Positions 17,735 to 28,442 of a stretch of DNA of 64,000 nucleotides are shown here, one piece after another. Positions within the stretch are counted from its first letter, which is position 1; every line of letters begins with the position of its first letter. Below the pieces are notes generated by a model that had not been told where the DNA came from, made no database searches, and was given only the letters and a program-made list of their open reading frames with translations. The stretch comes from Leptospira sanjuanensis. GTDB taxonomy: Bacteria; Spirochaetota; Leptospiria; Leptospirales; Leptospiraceae. The position numbers and the translations under genes were made by a program. The DNA lies in assembly GCF_022267375.1 (NCBI RefSeq), contig NZ_JAIZBH010000002.1, positions 190,001 to 254,000 of the forward strand. Direction: 5' to 3'.

Positions 17735-20287
17735 TCAGTTTTTAGTATGCACTAAAGGGAGCTTTACGGTAAATACCGTCTTTCCGGGCTCTGATTCGTA
17801 AGAAATCGTTCCGTTATGTTTTTCGACGATCTTCAGGCAAATATCCAGGCCGAGTCCGCTTCCTTCTCCCGGAGGTTTGGTCGTAAAGAACGGATCGAAG
17901 ATCTTCTCTCGAAGGGAATCCGGAATCCCCGGGCCCGAGTCTTCCACCTGAACTACTGCAAAGCCGTTCTCTTTGTTTCCGCTGATATTGAGTTTGCCGG
18001 AATAATTCATCGCTTGGACGGCGTTCATGATGAGGTTTGTCCAAAGATGGAGCAGATCGTCCCGGTAGATCGGAATTTTCGGAAGTTCCTCAAAGTTCAC
18101 GGAAAGATCCACTCCGTGACGGAACAGGTTTTGATAGAGAGCGAGAACGATTTCCACATTCTCCCGTAAATTCGATTCTTCTAATACGCTTTTGCTTTCA
18201 AAATGGGCCAAACTTTTCAACGCGTACAGAATTTTGGAGGACCGTTCGACTGCGGTTTGAATCGTCTGAGAATTTCTTTCCGGTCCCAAAAGATCCGTGA
18301 TCAATTCCAAAATCGGAATCGCTTCCTTATGTTTGAGAAGTTCGATATATTCCTCTTCTCTTCCGTAAAGACCGCATTCGAGCGCGACCTCGCAGAGTTC
18401 GTTGGAAGGGGACGGAATGCCCAGACGTTCGAGATTTGTGCGGACGTCTTTTGCCCTTTTTCTTCTTTCCAGGCCTAAAACAAGATCCGAGTGGGTTGCG
18501 GCGATGTCGATTAACGAGGAAATTTGATCTCGTATCCGTTCCGGTAATTTTTTTAAAAGACGGAAATAGTTCTTCGATTTTTCCCGAAAGGATTTGGTGT
18601 AGTGTTGTATGTTTTGGTTCGAAGCGAGAATGGCGCCTAACGGGTTGTTGATTTCGTGGGCGATTCCCGAAACGAGTTGTCCTAGGTCCGCAAGTTTTGC
18701 CGCCTGAACGAGTTGCGCTTGCGTTTTGGTGAGAGTGTCGATGATTTGTTCGAGTTCTTTCTTTTGATCCTCGATCATCTGATTCTTTTTTGTGATTTCC
18801 TCGTTGGCAGTTTTGAGATTTGCGATTTCGTTTTCCGCATTGTAAACGTCAGTCAAATCCGCGCCCGCAGTGATGATGTAATTGGTTCTTCCGTTTTTGT
18901 CCTTGATTTCACGGTTTTCCCATTGGATCACTTTCCGTTCTTTGAATTTACCGATCCATTGTTCCTGAGTTTTCGGAAGAAACTTTCCTCGGATCATTCT
19001 CAGATACACTTTCTTGATCGATTCCTTTTTATGAGGTTCCACGAAGATGTCCCAGAACGCGTGGCCTTTGACCTCGTCGGAACGATAGCCGAACGCGTTT
19101 TCACAGGCTTTGTTGAATCGAAGAATTCTTCCTTCGCGGTCGAGGGCGACGAAAAGAACCCTGGTCGAATCCAAAATCATATTCAGGAAGTTCTTTTCCT
19201 CGATGGCGCGTTCTTCGCCTAACTTGCGTTCCGTGATATTCCTTAAGGTGAGAATCCAGAAGTCGCTTCGTTCCGATCGGTTTGAAAAATTCCTGAGAAT
19301 AACCTCGTAGTACCGAAGTTCTCCTTTGATGAACAACCTCAGATCCGGGATCGAATCGATTTCGTTTCGTTTGTATTTCTCGATCAGATAGTTCAAATCG
19401 GGATACACTTCCTTCAGGGTGATCCCCGCGGTGTTCAATTGTCCCAGAAAAAGATTGATCGCCGCCTCGTTGTAATCCAGAATGATATTCGTTTTATCTA
19501 ATATAAGAATTCCGTCTTGAATCAGATTGAAAACTTTGTCCCTGGCGACGGGAATCAGATCCATCATCTTGAAATAAAAAAGACCGTAAGCCCATACGAG
19601 GGAAGTCGCACATCCGGTGATCGGAAACACATCCATATGAGGATTGATGAACGGGAATACACCGGCCACTGTCATCAGACCTCCGAGAAACGGAAAAAGA
19701 ATTCCCACCAAAAGGAGAGACATCTGCGCTTGGCGAAATCCGGTCAGGGTTAAGAATTTCCAGATGAGAATTCCGATGACGGCTGTTTGAGCTCCTAGAT
19801 AATAAACGATAAACAACTTCATCCAAGGGCCATAGTCGTATGTGAGCGCTTTCCAAGAAGTATCCGTAAGAAATCGAACATTGGTTCTGATCCATTCGGG
19901 ATGATAACCGGACCACAAAAGCAGTTCGTTGGAAATCGGAAATAGAACTAGAAGCAGGCTCAAAGGGAAACGATATACGAACGTAAGGGCTGTGATTCTT
20001 GGAATAAAAAACGAAATGCCGATTACGATGATGTCGTTTCCGATGAACTGAAAATCGTCCCAGAATAAGATCCAATTTTCGTTTCGGGAAAGAATCTCGA
20101 AAAAACTACCTAAGGAATAGAGCGCGAAACCGCATAGAACGAAAAGGAATTCTTTGCTTCCCCGTACTTTAAGATTTTTGTATGTAACGTATAGATTGAA
20201 AGAGAAGACAAGGAACGAAAAACCGGAATAGAACGCAAACGGGGACCAGGAAAGGTCCATGGTTTCGTGCAGAGGCGGTAGATTCAT
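17735..20287 (-). CDS. Hybrid-type membrane sensor histidine kinase (7TM-PAS-PAS-HisKA-HATPase)
   Basis: The protein has about 850 residues from the ATG at 20287; a TTG 24 bp earlier is an alternative. The N-terminal ~230 residues form seven hydrophobic helices of the histidine-kinase 7TM class. Two PAS domains follow (LILDKTNIILDYNEAAINLF, and LFVALDREGRILRFNKACENAFGY), each with a PAC-like tail. A coiled linker precedes the His box in SGIAHEINNPLGAI. ATP-binding N-box is NLIMNAVQAM, G1 DSGPGIP, and G2 GEGSGLGL. About 110 residues of extra helical sequence sit between the His box and the X region. No response regulator is adjacent, so its partner is unknown. The signal is unknown. Confidence 0.9.
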   Translation of the reverse strand: MNLPPLHETMDLSWSPFAFYSGFSFLVFSFNLYVTYKNLKVRGSKEFLFVLCGFALYSLGSFFEILSRNENWILFWDDFQFIGNDIIVIGISFFIPRITALTFVYRFPLSLLLVLFPISNELLLWSGYHPEWIRTNVRFLTDTSWKALTYDYGPWMKLFIVYYLGAQTAVIGILIWKFLTLTGFRQAQMSLLLVGILFPFLGGLMTVAGVFPFINPHMDVFPITGCATSLVWAYGLFYFKMMDLIPVARDKVFNLIQDGILILDKTNIILDYNEAAINLFLGQLNTAGITLKEVYPDLNYLIEKYKRNEIDSIPDLRLFIKGELRYYEVILRNFSNRSERSDFWILTLRNITERKLGEERAIEEKNFLNMILDSTRVLFVALDREGRILRFNKACENAFGYRSDEVKGHAFWDIFVEPHKKESIKKVYLRMIRGKFLPKTQEQWIGKFKERKVIQWENREIKDKNGRTNYIITAGADLTDVYNAENEIANLKTANEEITKKNQMIEDQKKELEQIIDTLTKTQAQLVQAAKLADLGQLVSGIAHEINNPLGAILASNQNIQHYTKSFREKSKNYFRLLKKLPERIRDQISSLIDIAATHSDLVLGLERRKRAKDVRTNLERLGIPSPSNELCEVALECGLYGREEEYIELLKHKEAIPILELITDLLGPERNSQTIQTAVERSSKILYALKSLAHFESKSVLEESNLRENVEIVLALYQNLFRHGVDLSVNFEELPKIPIYRDDLLHLWTNLIMNAVQAMNYSGKLNISGNKENGFAVVQVEDSGPGIPDSLREKIFDPFFTTKPPGEGSGLGLDICLKIVEKHNGTISYESEPGKTVFTVKLPLVHTKN

Positions 20288-20385
20288 TGGCGTTTCGCTC
20301 CGGGCAGGCAAAGTGCGACCTTCTCCGGATCGGTTGTAGCCTAAGTCAATTTAGACGACGTGAAAAGTAGAAAAACGATTTCAGT

Positions 20386-20937
20386 TTAAAAATCCGAATT
20401 TTTTATTTTGTTTTTCGATTCTTCCGCCCATTCCATAAAACTTTTCGCGGTTGCAATGCCGAAGTCGAGAGTGATCAGGCTCAATATCTTGTTTACTTTC
20501 GGATTTTCATGCTGATCCAAAAAGCCTCGGATGTTCGCATAAATTTCGGTGAGACGTTGCACTTCCTCTTTCGTATGTTGCAGATGTCCTATGAGTATTT
20601 CCTTTTCCACGTGATTGCCGAAAAAGAGCTTTAAAAGAAGTTCGTTGCGATAGGGAAAATTTTCGACGGGCTTTTCCAGCCACTCCTTAAGTTCTTTTTT
20701 TCCTTTGGGGGTTATCTTGTAGATCGTCGATTCCGGGCCGGTTCGTTTTTTCTCTTTGGACGACTTAAGGCATCCTTCTTTTTCGAGTTGTTTGAGAATC
20801 GGATAGATTTGTCCGAAACTTTCCTGCCAGAAAAATCCGATGGTTTGTTCGATGGTTTTTTTGATTTCATAGGCGTTTTTGGGACTTTGTGCTACGATAC
20901 CCAAGAGCGCATAACGCGTTTTGTTGATACGGGCCAT
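20386..20937 (-). CDS. PadR-family transcriptional regulator
   Basis: The 183-residue protein has the PadR winged helix (RYALLGIVAQSPKNAYEIKKTIE, then FGQIYPILKQLEKEGCL and IYKITPKGKKEL). A C-terminal helical Vir-type domain follows (NELLLKLFFG..., about residues 95-175) for dimerisation. PadR proteins repress genes in response to small aromatic or lipophilic ligands. No divergent target gene adjoins it; a 27-bp near-palindrome 138-164 bp upstream is a candidate operator for autoregulation. Confidence 0.9.
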   Translation of the reverse strand: MARINKTRYALLGIVAQSPKNAYEIKKTIEQTIGFFWQESFGQIYPILKQLEKEGCLKSSKEKKRTGPESTIYKITPKGKKELKEWLEKPVENFPYRNELLLKLFFGNHVEKEILIGHLQHTKEEVQRLTEIYANIRGFLDQHENPKVNKILSLITLDFGIATAKSFMEWAEESKNKIKNSDF

Positions 20938-21402
20938 TATTTGGGATTTTGAACCTTATGATTTGAGGAGTTTTGCGATTTCTGATTTAACAATTGAGAA
21001 TAGAGTTTTTCCGGAAATTTCATGGAAAACCGAGACGGCAAAAATAAGTCGCGCAATCTATAGAATGAGAGATATATCTTTCAGATACTATCTGGTAGAT
21101 AGAGAGATCAAGCAAAATTTATGATTCCGTAAGATCGGATTTGATGCGAAGCTCAGCGATTTTTTGAATGTGAGCAACTGGTCGCATTCAAGATTCGGTT
21201 GGCCGCTGTTTCGAGAAAAATCGGCATGACTTTCGAGTGACTTCTCGTCCATCCGGTAAGTTGAAAAACATCGAAGGAGTTCTTTGGGATCTAAAGGATC
21301 GGAAAAAGAGGAATATTCTATCCGAGTTGTCGTGGGGTTTTTGCCGGTTCGGCGCGATCGGATGTTGTCGCACCTGTACGGCGGAGAAAAGAAAAAGCCG
21401 GG
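20938..21402. other. Intergenic region with a candidate operator
   Basis: In this 465-bp stretch the only clear structure is the palindrome at 21075-21101. The rest shows no RNA gene or credible coding sequence. Confidence 0.45.
21075..21101. promoter_or_regulatory. 27-bp near-perfect palindrome, candidate PadR operator
   Basis: The inner 13 bp, CAGATA-C-TATCTG, is a perfect palindrome centred on 21088. Outer TATCT (21075-21079) and AGATA (21097-21101) extend it, with mismatches only in the two spacer bases on each side. Symmetric AT-rich sites of this size suit a winged-helix dimer. Confidence 0.5.
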
Positions 21403-21823
<421 letters not shown>

Positions 21824-21957
21824 GATTCCCGGGAAGCCCCCGAGACCGGTTGCAAAAACGCTTGTTATAAATTCCATTCTCTCTGTACTATAGACGGACC
21901 GAACAATCGTTATGGGCGTTAGAATCGATATAGGAAGAGAAAATAGGAGAATTTGAA

Positions 21958-23580
21958 ATGGCAACGAGTGCAATCGCAGATACAAAATCGAAAACGAACG
22001 GCAATTATATGGGAACCGGTTTCCAAGTGTCGCAAAACCCGGCTACGTTGGAAGAAATCGGAAAAGTTCCGAACACGGATCTGGCAAAAATGCCCGAAAT
22101 TTTCAATAAAGCCCGCGAGGCCCAAAGAAAGTGGGCTCAGACAAAATTCGCCACCCGCAAAAAGCACATTCTCAAGATGAGAGATTATATCGTGGAACAC
22201 GCGGAAGAACTCGCGGACATCGTGAGCAAGGATAACGGCAAATCCAGAATGGACGCGCTTGCTACGGAAGTTCTTCCGGCCGCGCTCGCGGCGGACTGGT
22301 ATGCGAAGAATGCAAGACATCACCTGCAACCGAAAAAACTTCCGATGTCCACATTCTTATTTTTTAATAAGAAGAACGAACTGCATCGCGTTCCGCTCGG
22401 CGTCGTCGGAATCATCAGTCCGTGGAATTATCCTCTTTCGATTCCTTTCGGGGAAATCGCGATGGGGTTGATGGCGGGGAATGCGATTCTGTTGAAGGTC
22501 GCGCAAGCGACGATTCTCGTGGGTCAAGCGATCGATAAGATCGTCGCCGCCGGAGAATTACCCGAAGGTCTTTTTTATCATATCGTCGGTTCGGGCGGAG
22601 CGGTTTCCAAATCCTTCTTTGAAAACAAGATCGATAAGATCTTTTTTACCGGCTCGGTTGCGACCGGAAAAACTTTGATGGCGGCAGCGGCTTCCACCTT
22701 AACCCCTTTGTCTTTGGAGCTGGGCGGTAAGGATCCGATGATCGTTTTGGAAGACGCGGATCTCGAACGTGCGGCGAACGGCGCGGCTTGGGCCGGTTAC
22801 CAAAACGCGGGTCAATCCTGCGGCGGTGTGGAACGCGTGTATGTGCAAGACAAGGTATATGATAAATTCGTAAACTTGCTCGCGGCCAAAACCCGAGCGA
22901 TTCGCCACGGAGCCGACCGGGATTTCGACGTGGAAATGGGTTCCATGACCACGGAAGAACAACTCAATACGGTAAAACGCCAGGTGGACGGCGCCGTGAA
23001 ACAAGGCGCTAAGATCGTAGCACAATCGCAGCCGAGCGGTAACACGAAGGGATTCTTTTATCCCGCCACTTTGATGGTGGACGTGAATCACCAGATGGAG
23101 TTGATGAAAGAAGAAAATTTCGGTCCGATCATTCCCGTGATGAAATTCAAAACGATCGAAGAGGCGATCGCTCTTGCAAACGATTCTTCGATGGCGCTGA
23201 CTTCTTCCGTATGGACCAAAAATTTAAGTCTGGGCAAAAAGATCGCGAAAAAACTCGAATCGGGTGCGACGACGATCAACGATCACCTCTATACGCACGG
23301 TCAATCCGAAACTCCTTGGGGCGGTTGGAAAGAATCGGGTTTGGGAAGAACCCATTCCGGCCTCGGTTTCGACGAGATGACTCAGCCTAAGCTCGTGAAC
23401 TGGGACATCATTCCTTCCAAAAGGAATATATGGTGGTATCCGTTTAACAAAACCTCGTACGAAGCGATTCTCGCCGCGATGCGGTTTAACTTTTCCAAGA
23501 ATCCGATTTCGTTGCTCGTAAACGGAACGAAGCTGACTATCTTCATGATCGGCAAGATGTTCACTTCTTGGAAGGTTTGA
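21958..23580 (+). CDS. Aldehyde dehydrogenase (NAD(P)-dependent), with a C-terminal hydrophobic extension
   Basis: The 540-residue enzyme has the ALDH landmarks: PWNYPLSIPF for cofactor binding, FTGSVATGK, catalytic E254 in LELGGKDP, nucleophile C288 in NAGQSCGG, and late GGWKESGLGR. Relatives oxidise medium- or long-chain aldehydes. About 55 residues follow the usual end; they contain YEAILAAMRF and LLVNGTKLTIFMIGKMF, a hydrophobic tail that could anchor the enzyme to the membrane as in fatty aldehyde dehydrogenases. The start ATG has AGGAG 6 bp upstream. The Tyr-Asn-His spacing around the core is ordinary. Confidence 0.92.
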   Translation: MATSAIADTKSKTNGNYMGTGFQVSQNPATLEEIGKVPNTDLAKMPEIFNKAREAQRKWAQTKFATRKKHILKMRDYIVEHAEELADIVSKDNGKSRMDALATEVLPAALAADWYAKNARHHLQPKKLPMSTFLFFNKKNELHRVPLGVVGIISPWNYPLSIPFGEIAMGLMAGNAILLKVAQATILVGQAIDKIVAAGELPEGLFYHIVGSGGAVSKSFFENKIDKIFFTGSVATGKTLMAAAASTLTPLSLELGGKDPMIVLEDADLERAANGAAWAGYQNAGQSCGGVERVYVQDKVYDKFVNLLAAKTRAIRHGADRDFDVEMGSMTTEEQLNTVKRQVDGAVKQGAKIVAQSQPSGNTKGFFYPATLMVDVNHQMELMKEENFGPIIPVMKFKTIEEAIALANDSSMALTSSVWTKNLSLGKKIAKKLESGATTINDHLYTHGQSETPWGGWKESGLGRTHSGLGFDEMTQPKLVNWDIIPSKRNIWWYPFNKTSYEAILAAMRFNFSKNPISLLVNGTKLTIFMIGKMFTSWKV

Positions 23581-23587
23581 ATTTCGT

Positions 23588-24493
23588 TTGAGGATTTATC
23601 ATCGAACCGGTTTCGTATTTTTCTTTTTTCTCTGCGTTCCTTCGTTTCTGTTTGCGGACACCGTTCTTCTCAAGGACGGAGAGGCTCTTCGAAACGTAAA
23701 GGTTACGATGGGAGGAGATGTGATTCTCGTCGAAGACGAATCGGGCAATATTAGAAAAATCGAAACTAGCTCGGTGAAACGGATCGTTATGGCGGAAGTG
23801 AAATCGGAATCCGAACCTTCCGCGTCGAACGTTCCGAAAAACCAAGGTTCGAAAAAACCGAATTCTTCAGGGGCCGGTCGAGTTTCTTATTCTTCGGGGG
23901 TTTCCTTCTGGGAAAGCCGTATCGCAGAACCGGATCGAATCGGAAATTTTTCGGTTCTTGTTCAGTCGGTGTTTCTTCAGGCGGAAACCCGTTTTGAAGG
24001 CAGATATGGAATCACTCTGGGGTTGGAAAATTCCCGTTTCGATTTCCGCAGTTCGTCGAACGCATTCTTGAATCCGAGAGCCGCCGCTTTGGTTTTACCC
24101 GGTCCGGATAATATTCAAAAAAATGAATCTTCCACGACTCTTCTGGCGTTGTCCTCGCTTGACGAAGGTTATACGCCGTTTAGAACCTCGAACTCTTTTC
24201 GGGTGGAAACGGTTTCTTTTCTACCGGGTTTGAAATATTATCCGATCGATGGGGAGAGATTTTCCTGGTTCGCACAGTTCGCGTTCGGATTCGGACGAAG
24301 TTATCGAACCGGAATGTACTCCGATCCGTTTTTTCACGGCACTTTATCGTTGGGAACGGGGGTTCAATGGAACGGCGATTCCATAGTGATCGCTCTCTCG
24401 GCTCAAATCAGGAACACGCTTCTTTCCAATTCCAACGTTTCGTATCGTTTTACGGAACCGAGTCTTCAGTTTTCTTTCGGAATCCGAATCTGA
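23588..24493 (+). CDS. Exported protein with LSm-like N-terminal domain and C-terminal barrel-like region
   Basis: From the TTG at 23588 the protein has 301 residues with a signal peptide (GFVFFFFLCVPSFLFA). Residues 24-65 (VLLKDGEALRNVKVTMGGDVILVEDESG...IETSSVKRI) look like the small beta-barrel segment seen in many Leptospira exported proteins. A Ser/Pro-rich linker follows, then repeated aromatic beta strands ending SLQFSFGIRI, as expected for an outer-membrane barrel. It begins 8 bp after the aldehyde dehydrogenase stop, so co-transcription is likely. Function unknown. Confidence 0.7.
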   Translation: MRIYHRTGFVFFFFLCVPSFLFADTVLLKDGEALRNVKVTMGGDVILVEDESGNIRKIETSSVKRIVMAEVKSESEPSASNVPKNQGSKKPNSSGAGRVSYSSGVSFWESRIAEPDRIGNFSVLVQSVFLQAETRFEGRYGITLGLENSRFDFRSSSNAFLNPRAAALVLPGPDNIQKNESSTTLLALSSLDEGYTPFRTSNSFRVETVSFLPGLKYYPIDGERFSWFAQFAFGFGRSYRTGMYSDPFFHGTLSLGTGVQWNGDSIVIALSAQIRNTLLSNSNVSYRFTEPSLQFSFGIRI

Positions 24494-24512
24494 TCCCGCC
24501 GCGGGTCTTGAA

Positions 24513-24944
24513 TTAAGGAAAAATCTTTCGGAAACCTTCCGGAAGATTTCCCAATTTACGAGTTGAGTAATCCATAAAAACCACGCCTGTCTTCGCTTCG
24601 CAGATCACTTTGCCGTTGGCCGGTCCGTCCGCGTGCGTCATTCTATAATAGATATCGCAACCGCGCTGATTGAAATCTCCCGCCGTGATTTCCACTCGGA
24701 CCTTATCCCGAAAGAACGCTTCCGCCTTATAGACGACGGCGATGTCGGTCATGATGATCCCGAGTCCGTCCACGTTGAGTTCGTTGTAGTTGTGTTCCAA
24801 AAAGAAACGCGCTCTCGCTTCGTGAAGAAGCGAAATCACGCGGTCGTGTGCGAGATGATCCGCAAAATTGATATCGTAGATTCGAACGTCTAGGTCGACG
24901 GACCAGACGAATTTATTCGGGAGTTCCAGTTGAATTCTTGCCAT
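24513..24944 (-). CDS. Acyl-CoA thioesterase, hotdog fold
   Basis: This 143-residue protein fits the 4-hydroxybenzoyl-CoA thioesterase/YbgC family: VWSVDLDVRIYDINFADHLAHDRVISLLHEAR in the first half, with the Asp at the usual active-site position of the D-x-D-x2-GH-x-N pattern (here DINFADHLAHD). DRVRVEI-type strands (RDKVRVEITAGDF) follow. It hydrolyses acyl-CoA thioesters in the cytosol; substrate is not predictable. It ends 3 bp... before the membrane protein upstream begins its stop codon region, consistent with an operon on the minus strand. Confidence 0.85.
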   Translation of the reverse strand: MARIQLELPNKFVWSVDLDVRIYDINFADHLAHDRVISLLHEARARFFLEHNYNELNVDGLGIIMTDIAVVYKAEAFFRDKVRVEITAGDFNQRGCDIYYRMTHADGPANGKVICEAKTGVVFMDYSTRKLGNLPEGFRKIFP

Positions 24945-24946
24945 AA

Positions 24947-25678
24947 CTATTCCTGAGTTTCATGTCCTTCCGCTTTCGCTTTTTCCATCGCCTTACGGAT
25001 AATCTCCGCGGCTTCTTGTTCTCCGTGTTCTTCCTCTTCCCTTGTGAGAGGTTTGTGAGAATTCATATTCTCGATCATCTTGTAATCGTTGATATACGAG
25101 GAAACTTTAGAGTATTGCAAATAGAGAAGAATCGCCGCAAAAATCGTAAGTACGATCGCGGTTCTTTGTACGGGCGCTTTGAGATACGAAGTCAACGCGA
25201 GGTAGAATAGAATCGGGACGTATGCGGTAAACGCGATTCCGAGTCCGATTCCGAGATACGGATGGATGAGTCCTCCGAAACTCTGTAAAAGCAATGCGAC
25301 CCAAAAAATTCCGAGAACCGCGGTGCTGGCTCGGAAGTTCGATTTCCAGCTTTTATCTCCGCCGCAAATCCAAGAGAAAAACATATAAAGAAAACCTAAA
25401 GTAGGGAATACGATAAAACTCGCGAGAAAGTAGGCGAGCGGCATTTCCAATAATAAGAAGGAGAGGGGAGGATTGGAAAAACCGTCCGGCGTCAAGACGG
25501 TCATGCTGAGTACGGCGATCCCGTATAAGAAGCCCATAAAAATCAGGGAACGCAGATATAACGGAATCAGAGATTCTTCCGGGGTTTTGGAAAGTTCTTT
25601 GAAAAATGAAACCGGTCTGATCAATACGTCCCGCGCTTCTTCCAGGACGGTTAAGAATGAAAAAGAAAATTGAAACAT
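24947..25678 (-). CDS. YIP1-like polytopic membrane protein
   Basis: The ATG at 25678 has GGAG 6 bp upstream and gives 243 residues. An N-terminal amphipathic segment (VLEEARDVLIRPVSFFKELSKTPE) precedes about five membrane helices, as in the Yip1 domain family. A charged cytosolic tail follows (REEEEHGEQEAAEIIRKAMEKAKAEGHE). The family is linked to membrane organisation but has no defined bacterial function. It lies immediately upstream of the thioesterase with 2 bp between them. Confidence 0.75.
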   Translation of the reverse strand: MFQFSFSFLTVLEEARDVLIRPVSFFKELSKTPEESLIPLYLRSLIFMGFLYGIAVLSMTVLTPDGFSNPPLSFLLLEMPLAYFLASFIVFPTLGFLYMFFSWICGGDKSWKSNFRASTAVLGIFWVALLLQSFGGLIHPYLGIGLGIAFTAYVPILFYLALTSYLKAPVQRTAIVLTIFAAILLYLQYSKVSSYINDYKMIENMNSHKPLTREEEEHGEQEAAEIIRKAMEKAKAEGHETQE

Positions 25679-25832
25679 GAAATCTCCGCTTTCGCACAGA
25701 ATCGAACGCAAAAGCGGGATTGCAAGTGGTAAATTTGGATTCCACGGGCGACCCTCTTTAACTCGGCGGAACGCTTTCTACGAATCGCGTTCTAGATCGC
25801 TCGTTATCGATCTTTTGATCACAAAGAGCGTC

Positions 25833-27461
<1,629 letters not shown>

Positions 27462-27508
27462 CCGGCAATTCTGCACCTTTTGAAAAGGTTAAGCAAGAAA
27501 TATTTTTA

Positions 27509-28318
27509 CTAAACGGAGGAATCTTCCTTGTGTTTGTAAACGAATTCTTTGGAGAATTCTCCCCGTTTGTTCATCTTGGCTCCGATAAAATGAGATCCGT
27601 CTTGTAATACGAAGCTGTTGCTTTTCACCCAATCCCCCGTGTTGACGATTCTTAAATGAGGAATACAAAGAAAATCGTGTGTGTGACCCGAAATCAAAAG
27701 TCGATCTCCTTGGTGCGTGATTCTAGATAGACGTTCGTAATACCGCAGAATCTCTTCGGTCGTAGTAGGGTCCTGTCTGTTCAGGTGTTTTTGATAGAAC
27801 GCTTCCGAATAACGGAAAAGGTTGGGAATCAGTACGGCAATCGCATGCAAAAAACGTAATAGAAAAATCGACCCGATCCAGGTGAACCGGTTGTATTGTC
27901 CCTGATGGCCGTGCACCGCAATCAGGGTTTCGTTTTCGGTTTTTTCGCAGACTTGCCAATCCCGTTCCTTTAGATACTTTTCTATCTTGGGAGGAAGGCT
28001 CATCAGATACGAAGTCGAGTCGTGATTTCCTACGATGTAGATTTTGTCGCCGCCACGGACCGATAAAGAGTCGAGTCTGTCGAAGAGTTTGTTGAATTTC
28101 TTTTTACTGCGGCGGAGTTTGCGAGATGCGCTGAAAAACCAATTCTCGATGATGTCGCCCACGAGGTAGATCGTTTGAAAGCGGACGTTCTTTTTTTCGA
28201 GATGATCCAGGAACTGAAAGAGTTCTTTGTGTTTGTGGGATTTTATTTTTTTATTGAGAAGGTAGTGAACGTCCGAAAGAAAAATTCCTTCATAAACTTT
28301 GTCCCTTTCAAATTTCAT
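27509..28318 (-). CDS. LpxH-like calcineurin-type metallophosphoesterase
   Basis: The 269-residue protein shows all five metallophosphoesterase blocks: FLSDVHYLL, GDIIEN, GNHDST, VHGHQGQYN and SGHTHDFLCI. The combination matches the UDP-2,3-diacylglucosamine hydrolase-like group (COG2908 type), which acts in lipid A synthesis, but the C-terminal and insert regions differ from enterobacterial LpxH. A hydrophobic insert (SIFLLRFLHAIAVLIPNLF) suggests membrane contact. It is either the LpxH enzyme or a related sugar-nucleotide phosphodiesterase. Confidence 0.8.
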   Translation of the reverse strand: MKFERDKVYEGIFLSDVHYLLNKKIKSHKHKELFQFLDHLEKKNVRFQTIYLVGDIIENWFFSASRKLRRSKKKFNKLFDRLDSLSVRGGDKIYIVGNHDSTSYLMSLPPKIEKYLKERDWQVCEKTENETLIAVHGHQGQYNRFTWIGSIFLLRFLHAIAVLIPNLFRYSEAFYQKHLNRQDPTTTEEILRYYERLSRITHQGDRLLISGHTHDFLCIPHLRIVNTGDWVKSNSFVLQDGSHFIGAKMNKRGEFSKEFVYKHKEDSSV

Positions 28319-28442
28319 CGGAAAGTCGTTTCAAAATCAATTTGACGAAAAACGACGTTTTCGTCAAACGATTCCGATGCGATTCTTTCGTATAAAAAAT
28401 AAAATTCGATGACAAATACCGCGCCGTTTCCGCGTTTCTTTT

